Positions 20,236-28,802 are shown, counted from the first letter of the stretch. The stretch: 64,000 nt of DNA from Cryobacterium algoritolerans (GCF_004402785.1 NZ_SOFP01000011.1:1-64000); one strand, 5' to 3'. Notes: generated by a model from the letters alone, not told the origin. Program-made: numbers and translations.

Positions 20236-21951
20236 TCAATCCCGCAGGGCAATCACGTCGATCCGGGAGCCGGGGCCGGCCACGACGAGCACCCGCTTGC
20301 CGGTCACGCCCCGGAGCGCGTCGACCAGTTGCTGGGCTGTCGGGCCGGCAGCCGTGCCGGCGGGCTCTGTGGCCGCGGACAGCCAGACCGTGACCGCGGC
20401 CCCGGTGGCGTCGTCGACGGCCCGGGTGAGCGGTTCAGGGTCCGCACCCGTGACGAGGATCACCCGTCCGATGGTGTGTTCCCTGCCGGGCGCCGCGGTG
20501 AGCACGGACCGGTCGCGCCTCCAGACGGCGAAGTGATAGCCGGCAGCGAGCCCGGTGGCCGCCAGCAGCCCCAGCGGGGCGCGCACCCGATCGAGCAGGC
20601 CCTGGCCGGTCACATCGCCGAGCGCGAACTCGAAGATGCGGTAGCCGATGACCAGGAGGGTGACGATCGCCACCACGGCGCTGAGACCGAAGATCAGGAC
20701 CAGGTAAATGCGACGCCCGGGGGTGCCGACCTGGGCCGGATCGACCGGCCCAGCCGGCTTCCAGGCCACCCACCAGACGGGGCCCCCCACGACGAGGGCG
20801 CTGATCCCAGCGACCAGGAGAGCGCGGGTGTCCGACCCGGCGAGCGTCCCCGTGGTGGCGGCGAGGATCGAGTTCACGACCACACCGAGGCCGGAGGCCG
20901 CAGCCACGAGGCCGACACCGCTCGTCACCAGACCGGCGGCCGGCCGGGTCTGATCTGACCTGGCCACAGCGAGGCCCCGATGGTACCGCCAGACGAGGGC
21001 TCCAACGGCCGCCGCTGCCAGGGCCGTGCCGAGAGGGTCCAGGATCTGGGCGACAGGGGAGGTCCGGTCCAAGGCCAGCTTCAGCATGGTGAACAGGGCA
21101 GTGCCGGCCCCACCGAGAGTCAGCACGCTCGCCCCGGCCACTCCGACGACAACCAGCGCCACGTCGGAGAGGCCGCCGCGGAGGGTCCGGGCGCGGCCCG
21201 CGAACCAATGCCACCACCAGATGGCGCTCCCGCCGACGCACCAGACGATCGCCTGGAGAGTGAAGCGCCACCACGGTTCGCCGACGACGACGCTCGGCGC
21301 GAAACCATCGATGGCGGTGTCGGCCAGGGAACCGATCGCCGTGACGAGCCCGCCCACCCCGACCACGAGACCGAACACCGAGCCGAGCACGGGCGCCACG
21401 GTGACGAGCCGGCTCGGACTCTTCTGGTCGTGCCGGGACATCCACCGGTGCCAGACCCAGACTCCGGCCCAGACGACGCCGGTCGCGAGGTTTCGGGGCT
21501 GCCAGTCGGTGCGGACGAGGGCGGCCGCGCAGGTCAACAGTGTTGCGGATGCGCTCACCAGGGCGACCGTGGACATTCCGGCCAGGTAGAGGCCCCAGGC
21601 GAGCGAGGACCGCTCGTCCTGGCCCATCCTCCGCCAGAGCAGCCACCAGAGCACTGCAGCGAACGGGCCGGCGATGAGCGTGAACGCAAGCGACCGGGCC
21701 AAGCCGGTGATGTCGCTGGATGCCAGCGCGTTTCCCGCGTCGAGCAGTCGGCCGAGCAGCCCGCTCAGCCCGATGGCGGTGATGACGACCAGGGCGAACA
21801 GGAGCGTGAACACGATGATCCGGCGCACTGTGGGCTGGGCCCTGGCCGGGCTGTCACTCGGACCGGCCGCCCTGCGGACCGCAATCACGATGCCCGCCAT
21901 CCCGCCGCCGATGACGAGGATCGCGACCAGGAATACCAGGCCGACCATCAT
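20236..21951 (-). CDS. DUF5671-type polytopic membrane protein
   Basis: A 571-residue protein with roughly twelve or more hydrophobic segments, arranged as repeated four-helix units with recurrent WWW/WKP and RDRS-type loops. This fits DUF5671. The C-terminal 90 residues are soluble (GRVILVTGADPEPLTRAVDDATGAAVTVWL to the end) and look like a small alpha/beta domain. The start at 21951 gives a 4-nt ATGA overlap with the upstream small gene; the longer ORF is a shadow of that gene. No transport motif is recognisable. Coupling with a secreted-type partner suggests an envelope function. Confidence 0.75.
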   Translation of the reverse strand: MMVGLVFLVAILVIGGGMAGIVIAVRRAAGPSDSPARAQPTVRRIIVFTLLFALVVITAIGLSGLLGRLLDAGNALASSDITGLARSLAFTLIAGPFAAVLWWLLWRRMGQDERSSLAWGLYLAGMSTVALVSASATLLTCAAALVRTDWQPRNLATGVVWAGVWVWHRWMSRHDQKSPSRLVTVAPVLGSVFGLVVGVGGLVTAIGSLADTAIDGFAPSVVVGEPWWRFTLQAIVWCVGGSAIWWWHWFAGRARTLRGGLSDVALVVVGVAGASVLTLGGAGTALFTMLKLALDRTSPVAQILDPLGTALAAAAVGALVWRYHRGLAVARSDQTRPAAGLVTSGVGLVAAASGLGVVVNSILAATTGTLAGSDTRALLVAGISALVVGGPVWWVAWKPAGPVDPAQVGTPGRRIYLVLIFGLSAVVAIVTLLVIGYRIFEFALGDVTGQGLLDRVRAPLGLLAATGLAAGYHFAVWRRDRSVLTAAPGREHTIGRVILVTGADPEPLTRAVDDATGAAVTVWLSAATEPAGTAAGPTAQQLVDALRGVTGKRVLVVAGPGSRIDVIALRD

Positions 21952-22412
21952 GACGTCGCCGTCGGATTCGGGCAGATCGAGAGCTGCCATGGTGCGCCGT
22001 CGATGCGCCACCGGCCGTCCACCCTGACCAGGTCGAAGACATCCTCGTTCTCGTATTCGCTCGCCCCGAACGGGCCGTTGTCGGTGGAGGTGACGATGGA
22101 GACCGTGACGGCGGCCGAATTCTCCCGAACGGTGGTCGACGCCAGGGAGAGCCGGATGCCGTCCAGAGGGCCCGGGTCGACCTTGTCGCACGTGTCGAGT
22201 CTGCCCGCGATGAGGTACCCGGCGGCCGTCTGCTCGTCGCCGGCGAGGACGGCCGCGGAGTAGAGCTGAACCACGCCCGCGGGCGTGCCTGGGTCAAGCG
22301 GTGCCGGTTCCCCCCGGGTGAACACGACGGCGAGGGCCACGATGACGAGGGCGGCGATGACGCCCAGGATGAGAATTAGGGATCGATCGGGCTTTCTCTG
22401 TGTTGCGCTCAT
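21948..22412 (-). CDS. Small membrane-anchored extracytoplasmic protein of unknown function
   Basis: A 154-residue protein. After a short basic N-terminus (SATQRKPDRS) comes one hydrophobic helix (about residues 11-30, LILILGVIAALVIVALAVVF), then an extracytoplasmic domain of about 120 residues. The pattern of a short alpha-helical region (PAGVVQLYSAAVLAGDEQTAAGYL) followed by strands ending DVFDLVRVDGRWRIDGAPWQL resembles NTF2-like/lumazine-binding folds, but I cannot name it securely. Two cysteines in the mature part (CDK, CPN) could form a disulfide. It overlaps the DUF5671 gene by ATGA. The start is 99 bp from the divergent pdtaS start. Confidence 0.65.
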   Translation of the reverse strand: MSATQRKPDRSLILILGVIAALVIVALAVVFTRGEPAPLDPGTPAGVVQLYSAAVLAGDEQTAAGYLIAGRLDTCDKVDPGPLDGIRLSLASTTVRENSAAVTVSIVTSTDNGPFGASEYENEDVFDLVRVDGRWRIDGAPWQLSICPNPTATS

Positions 22413-22498
22413 GTGCACAGCATGGTCCAATCGCCCTTCCGACACCATCGTTCGGCTGCGCCGCCCGAGTCGGTGAGTGCGGCAGGCAGCGGGGGACC

Positions 22499-22504
22499 TA
22501 GGCT
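22499..22504 (+). promoter_or_regulatory. -10 hexamer TAGGCT, leaderless start of pdtaS
   Basis: TAGGCT ends 7 nt before GTG 22512. The start codon matches the known family N-terminus (STLSDLV), and no Shine-Dalgarno lies in range. Confidence 0.55.
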
Positions 22505-22511
22505 ATTGACC

Positions 22512-24005
22512 GTGTCAACGCTCAGTGATCTCGTACTTGCCCAGGGCCGCAGTAGTGCCGAAGATGTGGACTGGCTCCACATGCTCGTCGCGGACGCTCA
22601 ACTCCTCGCCGACCTCGCCTTCGCCGACATCGTCGTGTGGGTGCCCAGCAACGCCGGCAGCTTCGTCGCGGTCGCGCACGCCCGCCCGTCGAGCGCCGCC
22701 ACTCTGTTCTACCGCGACTTCGTGGGCCAGGGGATCAAGGGTGAATGGCGCCAGCAGGTCACCGAGGCCTTCGACACGGCGAAGATCGTCGATACGACTG
22801 CCCCTGACTGGTACGAAGAAACCCCCACCCGGGTGCGGGCCATCCCCGTGATGCGGCGACTCAGTTCGACCGGCGCGAAGATCGCGTCCGCCCCGGTCGC
22901 CGTGCTCACCCGGCACACCAACCTGAGCGAGGCGCGCACGCCCAGTCGCCAGGAGCTCACCTTCAACGATTGCGCAAACGACCTCTTCGCGATGATCGCG
23001 TCGGGCGACTTCCCCGACCTGGGCGCCCCGACGGGGCCGCGACGCGGCGCCCCACGCGCCTCGGACGGCCTGATCCGGCTCGACGTGGACGGCGTGACCA
23101 CGTTCGCGAGCCCCAACGCGCTGTCGGCCTTCAATCGGATGGGTTTCATCGATGAGCTTGAGGGCGAATCGCTCGCCGAAGTGACCACGAGCCTGCTCAC
23201 CGGAGCAATGGTCGTCGACGAGTCACTGCCGCTGGTGGTGACGGGACGGGCCCCGTGGCGCACAGACGTGGAGGCGCGGGGCGTGACGGTCTCCCTGCGG
23301 GCCATCCCCATCCGCAACCGTGGCGAACGGATCGGCGCGATTGTGCTCTGCCGGGACGTCACCGAGCTCAGGCACCAGGAACGTGAACTGATCACGAAGG
23401 ATGCCACCATCCGGGAGATCCACCACCGGGTGAAGAACAACCTGCAGACCGTCGCGTCGCTGTTGCGGATCCAGGCGAGACGCACGCACTCGGACACGGC
23501 CCGGGAAGCACTCAACCAGGCGATGCGCCGGGTCGCCGCCATCGCCGTCGTCCACGACACGCTGTCGGAGGGACTCAACCAGCAGGTCGACTTCGACGTC
23601 GTCTTCGACCGGGTGCTGTTGCTGATCGCGGAGGTCGCGTCCGCTCACAACACCACGGCGCATCCGAAGTCCTCCGGTAGCTTCGGGATCCTCCCCAGCG
23701 CCTTCGCCACCCCGCTCGCGCTCGCGCTGACCGAACTCGTCACGAATGCGGTCGAACACGGCCTCGCCGGGCGTGAAGGGGAGGTGTCGATCGAGGCGGA
23801 GCGCGACGAAGAGACGCTCACCGTGCGGGTGCGGGACAACGGCTCCGGCCTGCCGGAGGGCAAGGTCGGCTCGGGCCTCGGCACTCAGATCGTGCGCACG
23901 CTGATCCAGGGTGAACTGAGCGGGAGCATCGACTGGCACACCATGATGGGCAGCGGCACCGAGGTGACCATCGAGATCCCCCTGCGCTATATGCGCGAGG
24001 CCTGA
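22512..24005 (+). CDS. pdtaS: PdtaS-like sensor histidine kinase
   Basis: A 497-residue cytosolic kinase closely matching mycobacterial PdtaS (Rv3220c) in length and motifs. An N-terminal GAF domain (about residues 5-150) and a PAS domain (about 180-285, LIRLDVDGVTTFASPNALSAFNRMG) precede the HisKA_2 dimerisation helix IREIHHRVKNNLQTVASLLR. H304/H305 form the phosphoacceptor pair. The ATPase domain has N-box ELVTNAVEHGLAG and G-boxes DNGSGLPEG and GSGLGTQIV. PdtaS phosphorylates PdtaR, an ANTAR RNA-binding regulator, in nutrient, NO and copper sensing; pdtaR is not in this window. The gene faces whiB1, as in mycobacteria where Rv3219 and Rv3220c are adjacent. Confidence 0.93.
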   Translation: MSTLSDLVLAQGRSSAEDVDWLHMLVADAQLLADLAFADIVVWVPSNAGSFVAVAHARPSSAATLFYRDFVGQGIKGEWRQQVTEAFDTAKIVDTTAPDWYEETPTRVRAIPVMRRLSSTGAKIASAPVAVLTRHTNLSEARTPSRQELTFNDCANDLFAMIASGDFPDLGAPTGPRRGAPRASDGLIRLDVDGVTTFASPNALSAFNRMGFIDELEGESLAEVTTSLLTGAMVVDESLPLVVTGRAPWRTDVEARGVTVSLRAIPIRNRGERIGAIVLCRDVTELRHQERELITKDATIREIHHRVKNNLQTVASLLRIQARRTHSDTAREALNQAMRRVAAIAVVHDTLSEGLNQQVDFDVVFDRVLLLIAEVASAHNTTAHPKSSGSFGILPSAFATPLALALTELVTNAVEHGLAGREGEVSIEAERDEETLTVRVRDNGSGLPEGKVGSGLGTQIVRTLIQGELSGSIDWHTMMGSGTEVTIEIPLRYMREA

Positions 24006-24039
24006 CAACGACGCTGGGCGTCGTAGTCAGGCCTCGCGC
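23993..24039. terminator. Long bidirectional hairpin between pdtaS and whiB1
   Basis: Positions 23993-24006 pair exactly with 24026-24039 (14 bp). After one A/A mismatch, 24008-24014 pair exactly with 24018-24024 (7 bp) around a 3-nt loop. The 5' arm includes the last codons and stop of pdtaS. It is the only strong structure between two convergent genes and should terminate both. Confidence 0.85.
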
Positions 24040-24067
24040 AAGCCGGCAGCCCGAAGGCTGGTGCCAC

Positions 24068-24316
24068 TTAGGAGGCGCGGCGGGCCCGCGCGGCGCGGCG
24101 CTTGAGGGCGCGGCGTTCGTCTTCGCTGAGCCCACCCCAGACGCCCGAGTCCTGGCCGGTCTCGAGCGCGTACTGCAGGCATACTTCGGTCACATTGCAC
24201 CGGGCGCACACGGACTTCGCCTTCTCGATCTGGTCCACAGCAGGTCCAGTGTTGCCAACCGGAAAGAAGAGTTCCGGGTCGGCGGTGAGGCAGGCAGCTT
24301 TGTCGCGCCAGTCCAT
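24068..24316 (-). CDS. whiB1: WhiB1-type iron-sulfur transcription factor
   Basis: An 82-residue Wbl protein. The four cluster ligands are C9, C37, C40 and C46 (CARCNVTEVC), followed by the glycine turn GVWGG and basic tail ALKRRAARARRAS. Sequence (DWRDKAACLTADPELFFPVGN) and cysteine positions match WhiB1, the essential NO-sensitive regulator that binds sigma-A region 4. AAGGAG lies about 7 nt before the ATG. A long, AT-richer upstream region contains a good promoter (24473-24445) and an inverted repeat, giving a leader of over 100 nt. The stop converges on the strong hairpin shared with pdtaS. Confidence 0.95.
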   Translation of the reverse strand: MDWRDKAACLTADPELFFPVGNTGPAVDQIEKAKSVCARCNVTEVCLQYALETGQDSGVWGGLSEDERRALKRRAARARRAS

Positions 24317-24413
24317 AGGGGTGCTCCTTGATTGCGGGGATGCCTGGCCGATTGGCCGAAGATGATTAGGCTGCCGGTTGCAGGAAGATTGATGGCTCTG
24401 CAGATTGAGACCT

Positions 24414-24431
24414 GCTCACGTCCCTGTGAGC
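24414..24431. promoter_or_regulatory. Inverted repeat GCTCAC-N6-GTGAGC upstream of whiB1
   Basis: A perfect 6-6-6 inverted repeat (24414-24419 and 24426-24431) lies just downstream of the predicted whiB1 -10. It has the half-site order opposite to the CRP consensus TGTGA-N6-TCACA, so it is not a standard CRP site. Operator or RNA hairpin are both possible. Confidence 0.45.
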
Positions 24432-24444
24432 GTCAACCGGGCCT

Positions 24445-24473
24445 TAAATATGGTCGCATAATGGTGGAGTCAA
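24445..24473 (-). promoter_or_regulatory. Housekeeping-type promoter for whiB1
   Basis: On the minus strand TTGACT (24473-24468) is followed after exactly 17 nt by TATTTA (24450-24445). Both hexamers fit the sigma-A consensus reasonably. Bases 24317-24500 are clearly less GC-rich than the rest of the window and contain no gene. Confidence 0.55.
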
Positions 24474-24500
24474 ATCAATAGTTTTGTATGGGATATCTCT

Positions 24501-24968
24501 GTGAATGAACGCCCTGACCGCCATTCGGACGGTAAAAGCGCCCCCGGAGCGCCATTTCGGCCGCGCGCGCTATTTCTCCTCGCCACCCTGCTCTGGGCGG
24601 AGGCTGCCCTGCTCTGGGTCGCAGCCGTCTGGCTCGTGCTCGAGTTGATCACGGCGACTCCCACGTCCCTGGCGAGCGCACTCGCGATCCTGGTGCTCGT
24701 GCTGATCGCCGCGGCCTGGGTCACCGCCATCGCGATCAATTCGCTGCGCCGGCGCACCTGGATCCGCGGCGCAGCGCTCACCTGGCAGCTCGTGCAGATC
24801 GCCGTCGCCGTGGGCTCCTTCCAGGGGCTCTATGCCAGGGCCGACCTCGGCTGGGCGCTGCTGCTGCCGTCACTGGCCGTGCTGGCACTGTTGTTCATTC
24901 CGCGGGTGATCGCCGCGACGACGTCTGCGCCCTCCGGGGGCGACGCGCTAGCCGACCAGCGCGAATAA
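24501..24968 (+). CDS. Small four-helix integral membrane protein
   Basis: A 155-residue protein with a polar 25-residue N-terminus and four hydrophobic segments (about residues 27-50, 55-82, 90-112, 118-138) separated by short loops ([11 protein letters not shown]). It ends in a polar tail. It begins at a GTG with a GGGA element about 8 nt upstream. A CATAAT hexamer at 24457-24462 could be its -10. The position next to whiB1 resembles the mycobacterial Rv3217c-type integral membrane protein, but homology is not certain from reading alone. No functional motif is visible. Confidence 0.72.
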   Translation: MNERPDRHSDGKSAPGAPFRPRALFLLATLLWAEAALLWVAAVWLVLELITATPTSLASALAILVLVLIAAAWVTAIAINSLRRRTWIRGAALTWQLVQIAVAVGSFQGLYARADLGWALLLPSLAVLALLFIPRVIAATTSAPSGGDALADQRE

Positions 24969-25076
24969 CCGCCTGGGCCCCCAGCACGCCCTGGTCCGGC
25001 GGTGTGCGGCACGGGGCGCGCGGAACGCCCACGTGGTCCTTTGGCGCCTGCCGGGGCCGCAGAGGGCGACGAGGCG

Positions 25077-25108
25077 CCGCGCGGCAGGGGTCCCGCGCGG
25101 CAGGGGTC
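25077..25108. repeat. 16-bp direct repeat, two copies
   Basis: CCGCGCGGCAGGGGTC occurs twice head to tail in the 176-bp gap between a membrane protein gene and bcp. The rest of 24969-25144 is very GC-rich with no recognisable gene or terminator. Confidence 0.8.
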
Positions 25109-25144
25109 CCGGAGGGGTTCGGGCCGCCGGCCCCGGTCCCGGAC

Positions 25145-25624
25145 TCAGACGCCCTGACCGAGTTTCTTCCGCAGGCCGGCCACGTGCCCGATCGCTTTCA
25201 CGTTGTAGAGGGCCAGCATGATCAGCCCGGCTTCGTCGATCACAAAGGTGGACCGCAACACCCCGGTGACGGTCTTGCCGTAAAGGCTCTTCTCGCCCCA
25301 GGCGCCGTAGGCGTTGTGGGCGGCAAGGTCGGTGTCGCTGAGCAGCGGAAAAGTCAGCCGGTCGTTCTCCTGGAAGGATTTCAGCTTGGCCGGGGAGTCC
25401 TTGGACACCCCGAGAACCCGGTACCCGTCCGACGCGAGCGAGCCGAGATTGTCCCGGAAGTCGCAGGCCTCCTTCGTGCAGCCGGGGGTCATCGCGGCCG
25501 GGTAGAAGTAGAGCACAACCTTTGAGCCGGCGAAATCGGCCAGGGAGACGGGTTCACCGTCCTGGTCCGTCAGGGTGAAACTGGGAGCCGTGTCGCCGGC
25601 CGAGAGGCGCGTGGAGTCCGTCAT
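25145..25624 (-). CDS. bcp: Thioredoxin-dependent peroxiredoxin Bcp/PrxQ
   Basis: A 159-residue peroxiredoxin that reduces hydroperoxides. The peroxidatic C49 lies in YPAAMTPGCT and a second Cys, C54, is five residues on (CTKEAC), the arrangement of atypical two-Cys PrxQ enzymes that form an intramolecular disulfide. The thioredoxin-fold core is complete (FRDNLGSLASDGYRVLGVSKDSP and RSTFVIDEAG). ATG 25624 was preferred over the GTG three codons upstream: TAGCGT (25637-25632) lies 7 nt before it, a leaderless -10, and the resulting length is typical. It is co-oriented with rsgA and aroA. Confidence 0.93.
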   Translation of the reverse strand: MTDSTRLSAGDTAPSFTLTDQDGEPVSLADFAGSKVVLYFYPAAMTPGCTKEACDFRDNLGSLASDGYRVLGVSKDSPAKLKSFQENDRLTFPLLSDTDLAAHNAYGAWGEKSLYGKTVTGVLRSTFVIDEAGLIMLALYNVKAIGHVAGLRKKLGQGV

Positions 25625-25631
25625 GTCTTCC

Positions 25632-25637
25632 ACGCTA
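25632..25637 (-). promoter_or_regulatory. -10 hexamer TAGCGT, leaderless start of bcp
   Basis: Read on the minus strand, TAGCGT is followed by 7 nt and the bcp ATG (25624). The rsgA stop is at 25661, so bcp appears to have its own promoter. Confidence 0.45.
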
Positions 25638-25660
25638 CCGGCTCGGAACGGCCTGGACGC

Positions 25661-26713
25661 TCAACGGGCGGGGGCCGCGGCGAACGTTGCCAGCAGGCGC
25701 TGCAGCGAATCCAGACGGGCCTTTCCGGTTTCGCCGAGCTTGCCGGCCGCCACCGCCTCGTTGATCGCGCAATCCGGAGAGTTGGGCAGGTGGGTGCAGC
25801 CTCGCGGGCACTTCTCGGCGATGGCGGCAAGGTCGGTGAACGCCTTGAGGATGTTGTCGGTGTTGATGTGGCCGAGGCCGAAGGACCGCACTCCGGGAGT
25901 GTCGATCACCCAGCCGCGCCCGGCATCCGTTTCGAGGCGCAGCGAGATCGTCGACGATGAGGTGTGCCGGCCACGGCCGGTGACCGTGTTGACGACGCCG
26001 ACGGCGCGGTGTGCGTCGGGCACGAGGGCGTTGACGAGGGTGGACTTGCCCACGCCGGAGTGGCCGACGAAGACGGTGTCGTGCCCGACCAGGGCGGCTG
26101 AGATCTCGGCCAGCGGCATCGCGTCGTCGCGGCTCTCGAAGACGGGCAGGTCGAGGCCGGCGAAGTTGCTCAGGAAGACGGCCGGGTCGGCGAGGTCGGT
26201 CTTGGTGATGCACAGGATCGGGGATACCCCCGCGTCGTAGGCGGCGACCAGGTAACGGTCGACGAGACGGATGCGCGGCTCGGGATTCGCCGCGGCAACC
26301 ACGATGAGCATCTGGTCGGCGTTGGCGACGATGACGCGTTCGACGGCATCCGTGTCGTCCGCGCTGCGCCGGAGCAGGGTGACGCGTGGAACGATCCGCA
26401 CGATGCGGGCCAGGCTTCCCTCCGCCCCGGTCGTGTCGCCGACGATGTCGACCCGGTCGCCGGTGACGACCGCATGTTTGCGTAGTTCGCTCGCCCTGGC
26501 CGCGGTGACTCGGCGTTCGGCAGGGAGCCCCTCGTCGAGCATGACGGTGTACCGCCCGCGGTCCACGGAGAGGATACGGCCGGTCAGCGCGTTCTCATGT
26601 TCCGGCCGGGTCTTGGTGCGGGGTTTGTTTCCCTTGCGGTTCGGGCGCACCCGCACGCTGGACTCGTCGAACTCAGGTTCGTCGTCGTCATCGGCGCTCG
26701 CCCACCAGGTCAT
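25661..26713 (-). CDS. rsgA: Ribosome small-subunit GTPase RsgA (YjeQ/EngC)
   Basis: A 350-residue circularly permuted GTPase that checks 30S subunit maturation. A basic, acidic-patched N-terminus (residues 1-45) is followed by the OB-fold (GRILSVDRGRYTVML). The permuted GTPase domain has the NKxD-equivalent TKTDL, P-loop GHSGVGKSTLVN and switch DTPGVRSF. The C-terminal zinc site is CPRGCTHLPNSPDC. The start at 26713 is fixed by an ATGA overlap with the aroA stop. The same aroA-rsgA pairing occurs in mycobacteria (Rv3227-Rv3228). Confidence 0.95.
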   Translation of the reverse strand: MTWWASADDDDEPEFDESSVRVRPNRKGNKPRTKTRPEHENALTGRILSVDRGRYTVMLDEGLPAERRVTAARASELRKHAVVTGDRVDIVGDTTGAEGSLARIVRIVPRVTLLRRSADDTDAVERVIVANADQMLIVVAAANPEPRIRLVDRYLVAAYDAGVSPILCITKTDLADPAVFLSNFAGLDLPVFESRDDAMPLAEISAALVGHDTVFVGHSGVGKSTLVNALVPDAHRAVGVVNTVTGRGRHTSSSTISLRLETDAGRGWVIDTPGVRSFGLGHINTDNILKAFTDLAAIAEKCPRGCTHLPNSPDCAINEAVAAGKLGETGKARLDSLQRLLATFAAAPAR

Positions 26714-28083
26714 GTCGGTACGACCGGTGTGGTCCCGGGTGCGACGAGGGTGTGCCACAGGTCGACGAACTGGGGGAGGGTCTTCGCGGTGGTGCCGATG
26801 TTCTCGATCTCCACGCCGGGAACGACGAGGCCGATCAGGGCGCCGGCGGTCGCCATCCGGTGGTCGTCGTAGCTGCGCCAGTGACCGCCGTGCAGCGGGC
26901 GGGGCTCGATCCGCAGGCCGTCGGGGAGCTCGGTGACGGCGCCGCCGAGACCGTTGATCTCGGCGGCCAGGGCGGCGAGCCGGTCGGTCTCATGGTGGCG
27001 GATGTGCCCGATCCCGGTGATGGTGCTCGGCGAATCGGCGAGGGCGGCAAGGGCGACGAGCGCCGGGGCGAGTTCCCCGCCGGTGGACAGGTCAAGGTCG
27101 ACCCCGGGGCGCCGTCCGCCCGCCGACACGGTCAGCCGGTCGCCGACCAGGCTGACCCGCGCGCCGAACCGGGGGAGCAACGTGGCGAGGTCCGCGCCGA
27201 CCTGGGTCGTGGCCGACGGCCAGCCGGTGATCGTGACGGTGCCGCCGGCCACCAGCGCCGCGGCCAGGAACGGTGCCGCGTTGGACAGGTCCGGTTCGAT
27301 GTCGACCTCGGTGCCGGAGATCGGGCCAGGCTCGACGACCCATTCCCCGACCGACGGGCTCTGCACGACGACTCCGCGTCGGGCGAGGGTGGCGATGGTC
27401 ATCTCGATGTGAGGGAGGCTCGGCAGGCGCTCGCCGGAGTGACGGAGGTGGAGGCCGTGCCGGAACCGGGCACCGGCCAGCAGGAGGCCGGACACGAACT
27501 GGCTGGAGCTGGACGCGTCGATGGTGACGTCGCCGCCGGCCAGGGTGCCCGTGCCGTGCACGGTGAACGGCAGGGCGCCGCGGCCGTCGTCGTTGATGTC
27601 GGCGCCGAGCGCGCGCAGGGAGCTGATTGTGGTCGCCATGGGCCGGCGGCGGGCGGCGGCATCGCCGTCGAAGGTGGTGGGCCCGAGCGCGAGCGCGGCC
27701 ACCGGCGGCAGGAACCGCATCACGGTTCCGGCCAGGCCGCAGTCGATCGTGGTGGAGCCGACGAGTTCCGCCGGGGTGACCCTGAGGTCAGGGCCGAACT
27801 CGCCGTCTCCGGGGACGGCGTCGATCGTGGTTCCGAGCTGGCGGAGGGCGGCGACCATCAGGTCGCTGTCCCTGGAGTGCAGCGGGGAGCGAAGAAGGGA
27901 CGGCCCCGTGGCAAGGGCTGCGAGCAGCAATTCGCGGTTGGTGAGGGATTTCGAGCCCGGCAGGGACACGACGGCGTCAAGCGGGCCGCCGGCTGTTGGC
28001 GCGGGCCACCACTCATTCGTCTCCTCCGGCGACGTGTCGCCGTAGGGATCGAACTCAGGCTTGGAATATCTCGAGATCAACAT
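26710..28083 (-). CDS. aroA: 3-phosphoshikimate 1-carboxyvinyltransferase (EPSP synthase)
   Basis: A 457-residue enzyme of the shikimate pathway, joining phosphoenolpyruvate to shikimate-3-phosphate. Substrate-binding motifs are [17 protein letters not shown] near residue 42, [12 protein letters not shown] near 118, [17 protein letters not shown] near 192, [12 protein letters not shown] near 371 and [15 protein letters not shown] near 415. The N-terminus ([32 protein letters not shown]) is the extended form typical of actinobacteria. The ATG has no Shine-Dalgarno; TATTCT lies 8 nt upstream, so it may be leaderless. Its first codons contain the promoter of the divergent sigma-factor gene. Confidence 0.96.
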   Translation of the reverse strand: MLISRYSKPEFDPYGDTSPEETNEWWPAPTAGGPLDAVVSLPGSKSLTNRELLLAALATGPSLLRSPLHSRDSDLMVAALRQLGTTIDAVPGDGEFGPDLRVTPAELVGSTTIDCGLAGTVMRFLPPVAALALGPTTFDGDAAARRRPMATTISSLRALGADINDDGRGALPFTVHGTGTLAGGDVTIDASSSSQFVSGLLLAGARFRHGLHLRHSGERLPSLPHIEMTIATLARRGVVVQSPSVGEWVVEPGPISGTEVDIEPDLSNAAPFLAAALVAGGTVTITGWPSATTQVGADLATLLPRFGARVSLVGDRLTVSAGGRRPGVDLDLSTGGELAPALVALAALADSPSTITGIGHIRHHETDRLAALAAEINGLGGAVTELPDGLRIEPRPLHGGHWRSYDDHRMATAGALIGLVVPGVEIENIGTTAKTLPQFVDLWHTLVAPGTTPVVPT

Positions 28084-28088
28084 CGGTT
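28063..28088 (+). promoter_or_regulatory. SigR/SigH-type promoter GGAAT-N18-GTT
   Basis: GGAAT (28063-28067) and GTT (28086-28088) are separated by exactly 18 nt, matching the consensus used by SigR (Streptomyces) and SigH (mycobacteria). It lies 40 nt upstream of the sigma-factor start codon in the right orientation, inside the first codons of aroA. This indicates positive autoregulation. Confidence 0.75.
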
Positions 28089-28091
28089 ATC

Positions 28092-28097
28092 AGAATA
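28092..28097 (-). promoter_or_regulatory. -10 hexamer TATTCT, possible leaderless start of aroA
   Basis: TATTCT on the minus strand is followed by 8 nt and the aroA ATG. It lies a few bases from the divergent SigR-type -10, so the two promoters would compete for space. Confidence 0.45.
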
Positions 28098-28127
28098 GTC
28101 GGTGACGAATGGATGAGGGAGGTAAGG

Positions 28128-28802
28128 ATGGCGCTGTCCACGGTGTTGGAGCGACCGAACGTGATCGATGCTGACGGCCTAGAATCGTCGGTGATGACAA
28201 CTGATGCGATCGACCTGCGCGACCTGTTCGAAGAGCAGGCGCTGCCCTTTATCGACCAGCTCTACGCGGCGGCCATGCGGATGACACGCAATCCCTCCGA
28301 CGCCCAGGATCTGGTCCAGGAAACTTTCGTGAAGGCGTTTGCCGCCTTCACGCAGTTCGAGCAGGGCACCAACCTCAAGGCCTGGCTGTACCGGATCCTC
28401 ACCAATACCTTCATCAACACGTATCGCAAGAAGCAACGTGAGCCGTACCAGGGCACCATCGACGACCTCGAGGATTGGCAGCTCGGCGGGGCGGAATCGA
28501 CCACTGCCGTGGCGAGCCGGTCGGCAGAGGCAGAGGCAATCGACCACCTGCCCGACAGTGCGGTCAAGGACGCCTTGCAGTCGATTCCTGAGGACTTCCG
28601 GCTCGCCGTCTACTTCGCCGACGTTGAAGGCTTTTCCTACCAGGAGATCGCCGAAATCATGAAAACACCCATTGGCACTGTGATGAGCCGCCTGCATCGT
28701 GGCCGGCGGCTCCTTCGCGACCTGTTGTCCGGTTACGCCCTCGAGCGTGGGCTCGGCACGGCAGCGACAGGCCACACTCAAACCGGGAGCACATCAGCAT
28801 GA
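28128..28802 (+). CDS. sigR: ECF sigma factor SigR/SigH, thiol-oxidative stress
   Basis: A 224-residue ECF12-type sigma factor. Region 2 is [34 protein letters not shown] with [24 protein letters not shown]. Region 4 is [52 protein letters not shown]. The family drives thioredoxin, mycothiol and protein-quality genes under disulfide stress. ATG 28128 was chosen for its strong GGGAGG Shine-Dalgarno (28117-28122); a later ATG at 28194 is also in frame but has none. The stop overlaps the rsrA ATG as ATGA, the usual sigma/anti-sigma coupling. The mycobacterial homologue would be called sigH. Confidence 0.94.
   Translation: MALSTVLERPNVIDADGLESSVMTTDAIDLRDLFEEQALPFIDQLYAAAMRMTRNPSDAQDLVQETFVKAFAAFTQFEQGTNLKAWLYRILTNTFINTYRKKQREPYQGTIDDLEDWQLGGAESTTAVASRSAEAEAIDHLPDSAVKDALQSIPEDFRLAVYFADVEGFSYQEIAEIMKTPIGTVMSRLHRGRRLLRDLLSGYALERGLGTAATGHTQTGSTSA

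Noticed and set aside
24414..24431. CRP-family site in front of whiB1
   Set aside because: The half-sites are TCAC...GTGA, the reverse of the TGTGA-N6-TCACA consensus, so it is reported only as an unassigned inverted repeat.
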